Assembly (NCBI RefSeq): GCF_007004765.1
Contig: NZ_VIKR01000003.1
Span: 62,001 to 126,000 of the forward strand
DNA length: 64,000 nt
Origin: Aliikangiella marina
GTDB taxonomy: Bacteria; Pseudomonadota; Gammaproteobacteria; Enterobacterales; Kangiellaceae
Direction: 5' to 3'
Each line of letters begins with the position of its first letter. Positions within the stretch are counted from its first letter, which is position 1. Below the pieces are notes generated by a model. It did not search any database and had not been told where the DNA came from. It was given only the letters and a program-made list of their open reading frames with translations. Made by a program: the position numbers and the translations under genes. This document shows positions 15,769 through 23,897 of this stretch, piece after piece.

Positions 15769-17922
15769 ATGCGACCGCTAAAAAATCTATTGCTGCTTTT
15801 GATTACATTTTCGACAGTTGCAATAAATGCCTCGAGTTTAAAAAACAATCAAATCGAGAATTCAACAATATCATCAACGCTAATCAATTATGAGGGGAAA
15901 AGTTATCAGGTAATTGATGATATGTGGGTCCCCGATGGGCCGCAGGCCTATAATTTTGATATGAATAAAGATAAGTGGAAGGATGGTAAGGTTTATTATG
16001 AGTTCGCCGAAGATGTCACTGCTGAAAACCGCGAGCGTTTTATTGATGCTTATCGAGTTTGGGAGTCTGTTGCTGAGTTAGAATTTATTGAGCGAACCGT
16101 CCAAGAGAATTACATTTATGTTCAAAACGATAATCGTAATTATGCAATCGTTGGCATGGTTGGTGGTAAGCAAATACTATCAATGGTTAGTTGGCATTCT
16201 AAATACATTATTGTTCATGAGATTGGTCATAGTTTAGGAATGTGGCATGAACATATGCGAAGCGATCGTGATGAGTATGTCACTATTCTAGAAGATAATA
16301 TTAATCCAAATCAGCGTTACAATTTCACCAAGCGCCAAACACTTAACTATAGTAGCTACGACTTTTTATCAATTATGCATTATGGACTTGGTGCTTATAG
16401 TACTAATGGTTCTCGAACTATCGAGCCACATCCGCAGTACTTTCCAATTGCCGAGTTCGCTGGTCAAAGAAATTTTATTAGCGGTGGTGATCAAATCGCT
16501 ATGGCGAGACGTTATGGCGCTAAAAAACTTAGCTTTTCAGACCAAAATTTTGAGTCATATCTATTAAATAACTTTGATGTAAATGGGGACGGGGCGATTG
16601 ACTCGATAGAGGCTGCTTCGGTTACAAATATTACTACGCCGGGTAATGGCACAATAACATCTATTGAGGGAATTCAACATTTTCGATATTTAAATTACCT
16701 CAATGTGTCCAACGAAAATTTAGAAAGCTTACCTGAATTACCCTCTCGACTAGATACTTTAATTGCCAAAAATAATTACTTCACTATTGCCGACTTCAAT
16801 TGGCACACACCGCCGTTGATAAGCTACATCGACGTATCAGAAAACTGGTTAGACATCTATCAATGTGAGAATTTAATCGACTTAAAGAATGCGTTAGGAG
16901 ATGGGCATTTAGTTTACTCCCCCGCCGCGGATGGAAGCATTATAATTTGTGACGAAACCACACAAAACCAATTACTCAATGGTCGAGTAAAAGAGGATTT
17001 GAGAAGCAAAGGAGTGAAAACGTTTTACATCGATGTACCTGCTAATCAAACGCAGTTGATAATACAGACAATTCGTTATCAAGGATTAGGTGGTGGCTTG
17101 ATGGATCTCTATGTCGCATTTGATCAAATACCCAATGAAACTAGCTTTGATTATGCCTCGGAAAATTCCGGAAATACTGAGTTTGTGGAAATTTCGAATC
17201 CAAGTGAAGGACGTTGGTATATTACTTTAGTACCTAATGATCGTTCGTTTGAAAATGTCTCTCTAACAGCAACTTATACTGAACAATCGATAGACTCCGG
17301 AAAACTCCAAAATGGTATTGCTAAATCGCAATTATCGGCCAATGAAAATGAAGTGCTGAATTACTATATTGACATACCACAAAATGCTCAAGCATTAAGC
17401 TTTCAAATTCAGGGCGGAGTCGGAGATGCCGATCTTTACGTTAAAGCGGGTAGTGAGCCCACCTTAACTAGTTTTGACTGTCGACCCTATAAAAATGGTA
17501 ATCAAGAATCTTGCTCCTTTAATGAACCAGAAACAACGCGATATTACGTCGCTATTATTGGCTATAAAGATTTTAGTGGGCTGAGTTTAGTCGCTAATTA
17601 TCAGGTCAATGAGCCGCCTCAAGGCGGATTTGCCTCAGTGGATAATCTACAGGGGATCGCGCAATCTTGGCAGTACTTCAATATTTCTATTCCGGCGGAT
17701 ATGTCCCTGTTGACGATTAATATTTCCGGTGGTTCAGGCGATGCCGACCTTTATGTAGACACTGAGACTCAGCCAAGCTTATACCAATATTCTTGTCGAC
17801 CCTATAAAAATGGGAATGCGGAAACGTGTTCCTTTGAGAATCCTAGAATGGGTAATTGGTACATCGGAATTCGCGGTTACACTGATTACAATGGAGTCAC
17901 ACTGAGTGTTGAATGGCAATGA
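15769..17922 (+). CDS. Secreted astacin-like zinc metalloprotease with EF-hand, LRR and PPC modules
   Basis: A 717-residue exported protein. After a signal peptide (LKNLLLLLITFSTVAINA) comes an M12A-type catalytic domain: HEIGHSLGMWHEH at 150-162 gives the three zinc His and the catalytic Glu, and SIMHYG (Met203) is the Met-turn. Then follow an EF-hand-like loop DVNGDGAIDSIEA (about 272), a short leucine-rich segment (LNYLNVSNENLESLPELP), and three pre-peptidase C-terminal (PPC) beta modules; the last two share DADLYV and CRPYKNGN. PPC modules usually aid secretion and are often removed. No propeptide of the usual astacin kind is obvious. The upstream FNR-type box suggests induction at low oxygen. 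Confidence 0.88.
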   Translation: MRPLKNLLLLLITFSTVAINASSLKNNQIENSTISSTLINYEGKSYQVIDDMWVPDGPQAYNFDMNKDKWKDGKVYYEFAEDVTAENRERFIDAYRVWESVAELEFIERTVQENYIYVQNDNRNYAIVGMVGGKQILSMVSWHSKYIIVHEIGHSLGMWHEHMRSDRDEYVTILEDNINPNQRYNFTKRQTLNYSSYDFLSIMHYGLGAYSTNGSRTIEPHPQYFPIAEFAGQRNFISGGDQIAMARRYGAKKLSFSDQNFESYLLNNFDVNGDGAIDSIEAASVTNITTPGNGTITSIEGIQHFRYLNYLNVSNENLESLPELPSRLDTLIAKNNYFTIADFNWHTPPLISYIDVSENWLDIYQCENLIDLKNALGDGHLVYSPAADGSIIICDETTQNQLLNGRVKEDLRSKGVKTFYIDVPANQTQLIIQTIRYQGLGGGLMDLYVAFDQIPNETSFDYASENSGNTEFVEISNPSEGRWYITLVPNDRSFENVSLTATYTEQSIDSGKLQNGIAKSQLSANENEVLNYYIDIPQNAQALSFQIQGGVGDADLYVKAGSEPTLTSFDCRPYKNGNQESCSFNEPETTRYYVAIIGYKDFSGLSLVANYQVNEPPQGGFASVDNLQGIAQSWQYFNISIPADMSLLTINISGGSGDADLYVDTETQPSLYQYSCRPYKNGNAETCSFENPRMGNWYIGIRGYTDYNGVTLSVEWQ

Positions 17923-17965
17923 TACACTTGATTGACTTGCGACCTTCGAGTCAATATTTATAATT

Positions 17966-18050
17966 ATTTGTCGGCAGTCTCTCATCATTTGGTGTTATTA
18001 GATACTTAGCTATCGTATAACAAAACTAAGAATTGCGGCTGCTGACAAAT
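17966..18050. repeat. Long-range inverted repeat between convergent genes
   Basis: ATTTGTCGGCAG at 17966-17977 and CTGCTGACAAAT at 18039-18050 are complementary at 11 of 12 positions with 61 bp between. They lie between the protease stop and the 3' end of the GGDEF-EAL gene. No T-run follows, so it is not a standard terminator. Confidence 0.35.
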
Positions 18051-18096
18051 GCCTTAATTGTGAAGTTTAAATCCTTCATCTCATTATTTAAAGAGA

Positions 18097-20322
18097 CTAG
18101 ACGGTTACTTTATATCTTTCTTCTAAATACTTATCGAAAGCAGCTTTAGGTAATGGTTTAGATAAATGATATCCTTGTCCATAATCACACTCGATTGATT
18201 TTAAGAGTGATTTTTGTTGTTCGGTTTCTATTCCTTCCGCAACGACGTCCAAGCCAAGCCGATGGGCCATAATGATTATGGCTTCGCAGAGCACCTTATC
18301 ATCCGAATCTTCAGCGATTTGGTTGACGAAAGACTTATCAATTTTTAAATAATCAATATCAAACTTCTTGAGATAAGCGAGGGATGAGTAGCCAGTTCCA
18401 AAGTCATCCAGTGCGACCTGAAATCCCTGATCTCGTAATTCAATGAGGTGTTCAGAGATGTTTTCTTGGCCTTCCATCAACATACTCTCAGTGATCTCAA
18501 TGCCTATCGCCCCTGGTGAAATATTGAGGTCTTGAAGGCGCTGATACCAATATTTTGTTTTCTTACTTTGAAACTGTAACGGAGACGTATTGACATTAAC
18601 TTGAAAGTCATCGTGAAACTTATCTCGCCAAATTTGTGCTTGTTTGGCAGCTTGGGTAAATATCCAGTCACCCAAATCAATGATCATTCGAGTTTCTTCA
18701 AGTAGGGGAATAAAAGAAATCGGACTAACCAATCCATTCTCTGGATGATTCCATCGAATGAGTGCTTCCGCCTTGTAAACTTCGCCGGTGCGCAGATCTT
18801 CAATGGGTTGATAGTAAATCTCGAATTGCTCGTCTTGTAAGGCGATACGAAGGTCGCGGATTAAGTTTGCTCTTTCTTGAGCATTATGTTGCATTGATGA
18901 GGTGAAGTAGTGAAACTTGTTGCGACCATCAGCTTTTGCTGCATACATTGCTTGGTCGGCATTTCTCAGCAATCCTCCAATGTCATTTGAGTCATCAGGG
19001 CAGATGGTTATTCCAATACTCGCAGATATAAAAGATTCTTCCTTCAGTTCAAAAGGTCTCTGTAATTTATCCAGTATCTTATTCGCAACCTTTTCAACAT
19101 TGCTTAAATCATTAATGCTTTTTAATATAACGACAAATTCGTCGCCACCAAGTCTCGCGATAGTATCGGTTTTTCTTAAACAGGAGGACACACGTTTTGC
19201 GGCTTCTACGAGTAAGTTGTCGCCTTGTTCATGACCCTGAGTATCATTAATGTCTTTAAATTCATCGAGATCAATCAATAGCAACGCAAATTTTTCATTC
19301 GTTCTTTTAGCGCGATTAATTTCTTGTTCCAAGCGATCATTAAACAATCTTCTATTGGGAAGCTCAGTGAGGAAATCGTAGTTTGCCTGTTTCCATATTT
19401 GTTGTTCCCTATCGGCCAGCTGTTTATTCAGTTTACGCAAATGATACTGACGATAAAAAACAAAGATTAGAATTGTTGCCGTAACTATGAAGAATTGAAT
19501 AATCCTTTGGTAGTCCTCGGTAATTTCATAACGAACGGTCAACCATGAGTTATCAATTCGCTGTTTGGTTTCTTTGGGAATTGCAGCGATCGTTTTATTT
19601 AAGATAGGAATGAGGGGATTTAAGTCCTTTCTAACGCCAAGCCCCAATTTTATTATCGACAGTTCATCAAATTGTCCATTAATTTTTAAGTTAGTAAATT
19701 GTCCCTCTTGGATAGCAAACCCGGCTAGGTTAAGGCCACTAAAATAACCAAACAACTCACCTGAACTAACCATTTGCAAACCTTTCATTCTCGAGTCAAC
19801 CTCGACTAGCTCGATATTAGGATAGCGGTTTTTTAATAAGTCTACGTAAGCGTAGCCTTTTAGCACGCCGAGCTTTTCGCTGACTAATTGCGAAAGTCTT
19901 GAAACAAAAAACTTTTCCTGAGTGGTCACTAAAACAAAAGGAATTTCAACATAAGTATCTGTGAAATTGAGATAGGTACTGCGCTGAGGGGTAAAAGCGA
20001 TTAGGCCGATGATATCGCAATTGTTTTGTTGGATGCTCGCGAGGGATTCCTCCCAGCTTTCGGTCTCGACTAATGAGATATCGATGGCCAGTTCGCGCGC
20101 GAATAAATTGATATATTCTGCACCGATACCAATATGCTTGCCATTAACAATGTCGTCCAGAGGCATTGCGTCTGGAGATGTGCAGAGTCTCAAATTATCA
20201 AATGTTGCTAAATAGCTTCGTTCACTCGCCGTAATCGTCAGGGCGGAGGTGTCAGGGCTTTCAGACGCATTGAGAGTTAAGCAACATAAACAGGTTATTA
20301 ACCCAACTACAATTCTATGCAT
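18097..20322 (-). CDS. Periplasmic-sensor GGDEF-EAL protein
   Basis: A membrane-bound cyclic di-GMP enzyme of about 741 residues. Order: signal peptide (MHRIVVGLITCLCCLTLNA), a solute-binding type 3 domain in the periplasm (about 25-270; GIGAEYINLFARELAI, VETESWEESL), one membrane helix near 276-295 (IIQFFIVTATILIFVFY), a GGDEF domain with intact GGDEF in ARLGGDEFVVIL, and an EAL domain with EALIRWNHP and DDFGTGYSSLAYLK. Both catalytic motifs look complete, so it could make or break cyclic di-GMP. The amino-acid-type binding domain suggests a small-molecule signal. ATG at 20322 was chosen over TTG at 20328; neither has a strong ribosome-binding site. Confidence 0.9.
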   Translation of the reverse strand: MHRIVVGLITCLCCLTLNASESPDTSALTITASERSYLATFDNLRLCTSPDAMPLDDIVNGKHIGIGAEYINLFARELAIDISLVETESWEESLASIQQNNCDIIGLIAFTPQRSTYLNFTDTYVEIPFVLVTTQEKFFVSRLSQLVSEKLGVLKGYAYVDLLKNRYPNIELVEVDSRMKGLQMVSSGELFGYFSGLNLAGFAIQEGQFTNLKINGQFDELSIIKLGLGVRKDLNPLIPILNKTIAAIPKETKQRIDNSWLTVRYEITEDYQRIIQFFIVTATILIFVFYRQYHLRKLNKQLADREQQIWKQANYDFLTELPNRRLFNDRLEQEINRAKRTNEKFALLLIDLDEFKDINDTQGHEQGDNLLVEAAKRVSSCLRKTDTIARLGGDEFVVILKSINDLSNVEKVANKILDKLQRPFELKEESFISASIGITICPDDSNDIGGLLRNADQAMYAAKADGRNKFHYFTSSMQHNAQERANLIRDLRIALQDEQFEIYYQPIEDLRTGEVYKAEALIRWNHPENGLVSPISFIPLLEETRMIIDLGDWIFTQAAKQAQIWRDKFHDDFQVNVNTSPLQFQSKKTKYWYQRLQDLNISPGAIGIEITESMLMEGQENISEHLIELRDQGFQVALDDFGTGYSSLAYLKKFDIDYLKIDKSFVNQIAEDSDDKVLCEAIIIMAHRLGLDVVAEGIETEQQKSLLKSIECDYGQGYHLSKPLPKAAFDKYLEERYKVTV

Positions 20323-20349
20323 AGTCAATAAATATCGAAAAAGCTCTTG

Positions 20350-20432
20350 AATAGTTTAGTCTATAAATTTGAATATGTTTGAAAGTTCGTTAGGTGTAGC
20401 AAGACTGTCTAATAGTTTGGTCTGCTAATTTG
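20350..20432. repeat. Imperfect 22-bp direct repeat upstream of the GGDEF-EAL gene
   Basis: AATAGTTT(A/G)GTCT followed by three variable bases and AATTTG occurs at 20350-20371 and again at 20411-20432, 18 of 22 positions equal and 61 bp apart start to start. Direct repeats in a divergent promoter region may bind a regulator; nothing identifies it. Confidence 0.4.
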
Positions 20433-20504
20433 TTCGCAAGAGGTCACACTGAGATATCAAATTATTGTTATTGAACCGTCAATAGTGAGAAGAATTGGAT
20501 AAAA

Positions 20505-20534
20505 TTGACAGCGCTGTCATTTTTGTTGTGTAAT
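20505..20534 (+). promoter_or_regulatory. LacI-type operator overlapping a sigma-70 promoter (first GH17 gene)
   Basis: The perfect 14-bp palindrome TGACAGCGCTGTCA (20506-20519) overlaps a consensus -35 TTGACA (20505-20510). A -10 TGTAAT follows at 20529-20534 after an 18-bp spacer. CG-centred palindromes of this kind are typical of LacI-family repressors. A nearly identical block lies at 21583-21612. The repressor gene is not in the window. Confidence 0.7.
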
Positions 20535-20639
20535 ATGGCCTGTCGGTTGTTAATCAAGCGGTTAACGGAATCATCAGTCGCCCCAAAAAACGTGGGCGTC
20601 GTTTGGAATGATAAAGGCTTTAGGGGTGAGAAAATCTAT

Positions 20640-21527
20640 ATGTCGAGTAAAGGTTATCAATATTTATCATTAGCAGGGATCGATATTGCGCAGCAGTCAG
20701 AGACTGAATTGCGTTCACTGGTTAGCTCTATTTTAGATAGGAGAATCCACGGAATTTCTTTTAGTCCTTACATTGCAGGACAGGCTCCCGGTACTGAGAT
20801 CAGCGCTGCGCAAATAGAGACCCGACTCGATATCATCGCCGATAAAGTCAGCTGGATCCGCTCTTTTTCCTGCACAGAAGGGAATGAGTTGATCCCGCAA
20901 ATAGCTAAATCAAGAGGTTTAAAAACGTTAGTTGGCGCATGGCTAGATGATGATTTAAACAACAATGAAAAAGAAATTGCTAACTTAATTAAAGTCGCAA
21001 AAGATGGCTATGTGGATATCGTGGCTGTCGGTAATGAGGTGCTATTGAGGGAAGATTTAAGCGAATCGCAGTTAATCGATTACCTTGAGCGGGTAAAAGC
21101 GGCGCTTCCAGAGCTAGAAGTTGGGTATGTCGACGCCTATTACGAATTTGAAGTTCATCCCAAGATTGCGCAAGCCTGTGACGTGATTCTTGCCAATTGC
21201 TACCCGTTTTGGGAAGGCTGCGCGTTAGATTATTCGATTTTGTATATGAAAGACATGTATCGCCGGGCCATCAAAGCTGGCGGAGGCAAAAAAGTCATCA
21301 TTACTGAAACCGGCTGGCCCAATCAAGGCCCTTCTGAGTTGGCTGCAGAGCCATCATTGGTCAATGCAATGAAGTATTTTGTGGGTACTTACCAATGGGC
21401 TGATGAAGAGGAAATTGAGGTGTTTTATTTCTCATCGTTCGATGAAGCGTGGAAAGTCGATAAGGAAGGTGGAGTTGGTGCTCATTGGGGATTATGGGAC
21501 CATCTGGGTAATCCTAAATTTGAATAA
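20640..21527 (+). CDS. GH17-family beta-1,3-glucan hydrolase, apparently cytoplasmic
   Basis: A 295-residue TIM-barrel glycoside hydrolase of family 17, whose members cut beta-1,3-glucans such as laminarin. The expected acid/base is E133 in VAVGNEVLL and the nucleophile E223 in ITETGWPNQG. No signal peptide is visible. I chose ATG at 20640, after AGGGGTGAG, because the frame upstream to 20505 runs through the promoter and operator. It is first in an apparent glucan island with a secreted ExoP-C-like protein and a second, exported GH17. A cytoplasmic enzyme would have to act on imported oligosaccharides. Substrate is known for the family, inferred here. Confidence 0.8.
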   Translation: MSSKGYQYLSLAGIDIAQQSETELRSLVSSILDRRIHGISFSPYIAGQAPGTEISAAQIETRLDIIADKVSWIRSFSCTEGNELIPQIAKSRGLKTLVGAWLDDDLNNNEKEIANLIKVAKDGYVDIVAVGNEVLLREDLSESQLIDYLERVKAALPELEVGYVDAYYEFEVHPKIAQACDVILANCYPFWEGCALDYSILYMKDMYRRAIKAGGGKKVIITETGWPNQGPSELAAEPSLVNAMKYFVGTYQWADEEEIEVFYFSSFDEAWKVDKEGGVGAHWGLWDHLGNPKFE

Positions 21528-21582
21528 GTAAAAGTGTTTTTAAGCGCCCACAACCAAGCGGGCAATCGGATTATTTTCAACA

Positions 21583-21612
21583 TTGACAGCGTTGTCATTG
21601 TTGGTGTGTAAT
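21583..21612 (+). promoter_or_regulatory. Second LacI-type operator/promoter (ExoP-C-like gene)
   Basis: TGACAGCGTTGTCA (21584-21597; one base pair off the perfect palindrome) overlaps -35 TTGACA (21583-21588), with -10 TGTAAT at 21607-21612 after an 18-bp spacer. Same layout, spacing and -10 as the block at 20505, and the surrounding sequence (GTGTAATGGGC) is also similar. It would start a transcript about 65 bp before the next gene. Confidence 0.68.
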
Positions 21613-21684
21613 GGGCTAGCTTGATGGCGCATGCAACCAAATCTAACTAATCGTGGGGCAAAGGCAATGAGAGAAGGTTTTGTC

Positions 21685-22314
21685 ATGAAAAAAATAAACT
21701 CGAGTTTTCAATCATTCTTAACGGTTTTGACTTTGCTATTGGTTTGCAGTAACTCGAGAGCGGCAGAGGCTCAAGCAACCAAATTGACCTTGATGTCAGG
21801 CGATGCAGTATCGCCTTACATGCTTATGGTCGGTGACAAGGGAAATTGGAATCTCGCTGTCCAAGGTAATCAGTTTCAGTCGCAAAATGGTGTAGTAGCC
21901 GTTGCCAGCGACCCAGAAACACAAATTAAGACTTTCGACTTTAAAGGGAAAGGTGAGGGGCAAGCTTATTTGCAAACGAATCAACCTTATGACTTGTCAA
22001 GTTTTGGGGAGCAGAATGCGGCTTTGGTTTTATTAATGAAAGTGAATAAGAAACCGAGCAAGGCAGTGCTACTAAGGATGGCTTGTGGATATCCTTGCCA
22101 AGGAGAAGTTGATATCAGCAAGCTCCTTAAAAAGATCCCTGAAGACACCTGGGGAAAACTATCTTTTTCAATGAGCTGTTTTACTGAACGAGGATTGAAT
22201 ATCAAAAATGTGATGAGTCCTATGGCATTATCAACTTCGGGTAAATTCTCAATCACAATCGCCGAAGCTTCACTGGTAGCGGGTATTGGAGATAAGGCGA
22301 CTTTCAAGTGTTAA
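21685..22314 (+). CDS. Exported free-standing ExoP C-terminal-type (galactose-binding-like) domain protein
   Basis: A 209-residue protein with a signal peptide (FLTVLTLLLVCSNSRA). The mature part looks like the C-terminal beta-sandwich of ExoP-type GH3 beta-glucosidases (Exop_C): TLMSGDAVSPYMLMVGD, QAYLQTNQPYDLS, MACGYPCQGEVDIS, SMSCFTERG and ALSTSGKFS are in the order I remember for that domain. Here it stands alone, without the GH3 catalytic part. A role in binding glucan in the periplasm or at the surface is inferred from its place between two GH17 genes. ATG at 21685 follows GAGAAGG at good spacing; the frame extends upstream to 21631 without support. Confidence 0.7.
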   Translation: MKKINSSFQSFLTVLTLLLVCSNSRAAEAQATKLTLMSGDAVSPYMLMVGDKGNWNLAVQGNQFQSQNGVVAVASDPETQIKTFDFKGKGEGQAYLQTNQPYDLSSFGEQNAALVLLMKVNKKPSKAVLLRMACGYPCQGEVDISKLLKKIPEDTWGKLSFSMSCFTERGLNIKNVMSPMALSTSGKFSITIAEASLVAGIGDKATFKC

Positions 22315-22422
22315 GCGCTGTCGGTTTTTTATTATCTCGTTGTAACTGAAATTCAACTGAGCAATCCAATGCCCTGTTTCGAGGCGATACACTTAATCAG
22401 TTAACTTGTTAACGCTAAAATC

Positions 22423-23427
22423 ATGAAAATTCTTTTTAAAATATTGTTTATAGGAACCTTAATGACAGCAAATGCAGTAATCGCTGATCCTGTTTTTCAA
22501 CAAAGTCCTTCGGCCTTAATGGAAGGTGAGTACATGGCAATCGCCTATTCTGGATTTAGAGAAGGACAGCATCCAGATCGTGGAGAAGGCGCCAATAATC
22601 CGACGCCAGCACAAATACTGGAAGACTTGAAAATTTTAGTGAAACATAATTTTAATCTGATCAGAATGTATGACTCGGGTGAAAACACTGAGACAACATT
22701 AGCATTGATCAAAAAGCATAATTTACCGATAAAGGTTTTGCTTGGAATGTGGCTGAAAGCAGAGATCAGTAATCATGAGGGATGTCCTTGGCTCCACGAA
22801 CCGATCCCACAAGCTGAGCTCGATTTAAATAAACTGGCTAATCAAGCCGAAGTTCAGCGTGGCATTAAGTTAGCCAACCAATACAAAGAGACTGTTGTTG
22901 CGATTAATGTTGGAAATGAAGCGTTGGTTGAGTGGAACGACCACATGGTGACATTAGATGCGATGATTCGCTATGTTCGTGAAGTAAAAGCAATGACTTC
23001 GCACCCGGTGAGTACAGCGGACAATTATGATTGGTGGCGTAAACACGGTGCACCTTTAGCTAAGGAAGTCGATTTTTTGGGTGTCCATAGTTATCCGGTA
23101 TGGGAAAACAAACCAATAGAATCCGGTTTATCTTACACAGTTGATAATCTTTTAAGCGTCCAGCAAGCGCTTCCCAACAAACCCATTGTAGTTCTCGAAG
23201 CCGGGTGGGCTACAACGGCGACTGAATTCCCAGAGCAAGCAAACACTCAAAATCAAGTTCGTTATTATCAAGATATGATGGCATTAGCTAAGCAGTCGAA
23301 TACGACCATTTTCTTTTTTGAAGCGTTTGATGAACCTTGGAAGGGTGATGAAAACAATCCGAACGGGGCAGAAAAACACTGGGGGTTGTTTTATGTTGAT
23401 CGAAAGCCCAAACCTGTGATGGAATAG
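22423..23427 (+). CDS. Exported GH17-family beta-1,3-glucan hydrolase
   Basis: A 334-residue protein with a signal peptide (ILFKILFIGTLMTANAVIA). GH17 features: RMYDSGEN in an early strand, E166 in NVGNEALVEW (acid/base) and E259 in VLEAGWATT (nucleophile), with FEAFDEPWK near the end, as in bacterial GH17 enzymes. It likely acts on laminarin-type beta-1,3-glucan in the periplasm or outside. It lies 108 bp after the ExoP-C-like gene, without an operator of its own, so it may share that transcript. No glucan transporter or GH3 is next to it. Confidence 0.85.
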   Translation: MKILFKILFIGTLMTANAVIADPVFQQSPSALMEGEYMAIAYSGFREGQHPDRGEGANNPTPAQILEDLKILVKHNFNLIRMYDSGENTETTLALIKKHNLPIKVLLGMWLKAEISNHEGCPWLHEPIPQAELDLNKLANQAEVQRGIKLANQYKETVVAINVGNEALVEWNDHMVTLDAMIRYVREVKAMTSHPVSTADNYDWWRKHGAPLAKEVDFLGVHSYPVWENKPIESGLSYTVDNLLSVQQALPNKPIVVLEAGWATTATEFPEQANTQNQVRYYQDMMALAKQSNTTIFFFEAFDEPWKGDENNPNGAEKHWGLFYVDRKPKPVME

Positions 23428-23459
23428 CAGTACCTATTCTTCGTTTTCAATAGCGTTTA

Positions 23460-23879
23460 ATGAGCCAATCTATCTTGTTGGAGGGTGGCTGCTTATGTGG
23501 TTATATTCGTTACCGAGCCACCGCACTCCCCTTCGCTACCGAATATTGTCACTGTCGAATGTGTCAAAAAACTTCTGGTGCACCTGCGACAACCTGGATG
23601 GACTTTAAAGTCGATCAGCTTAAGTGGCTGTCACAAAGACCTACCGAATTTGAATCGTCAAAGTTTGTCAGGCGAGGATTTTGTCCTCAATGCGGTTCAT
23701 CAATAAGCTTTCGAGATGTACGTCACGCTGATTACTTAACCGTAACGATTAATTCTCTAGATTCTCCTCAGTTAATTGAACCAACTCGCCATATTTATAC
23801 TGAAGATCAAATGAGTTGGCTGACAATTAGTGATGGGCACCCAAGGTTTAAAAAAGGCCCTCATCAAAACGAGGAATGA
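23460..23879 (+). CDS. GFA/CENP-V-type zinc protein
   Basis: A 139-residue member of the GFA (Mss4-like) family. Zinc ligands are visible as CLCG near the N-terminus, CHCRMC (about residues 30-35) and CPQCG (about 75-79). Family members were named for glutathione-dependent formaldehyde activation, but most have no proven activity. It is cytoplasmic. It follows the GH17 gene by 33 bp and could be co-transcribed, and it converges on the hybrid kinase gene. No functional link with the glucan genes is evident. Confidence 0.82.
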   Translation: MSQSILLEGGCLCGYIRYRATALPFATEYCHCRMCQKTSGAPATTWMDFKVDQLKWLSQRPTEFESSKFVRRGFCPQCGSSISFRDVRHADYLTVTINSLDSPQLIEPTRHIYTEDQMSWLTISDGHPRFKKGPHQNEE

Positions 23880-23897
23880 AGGTTGCAAAAATTACTT

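Noticed and set aside
16398-16405. A further TAGTACTA
   Set aside because: It lies inside the protease coding region, where it encodes ordinary residues; taken as a chance copy.
20505-20639. N-terminal extension of the first GH17 ORF
   Set aside because: It overlaps the operator, -35 and -10; the first good ribosome-binding site leads to ATG 20640.
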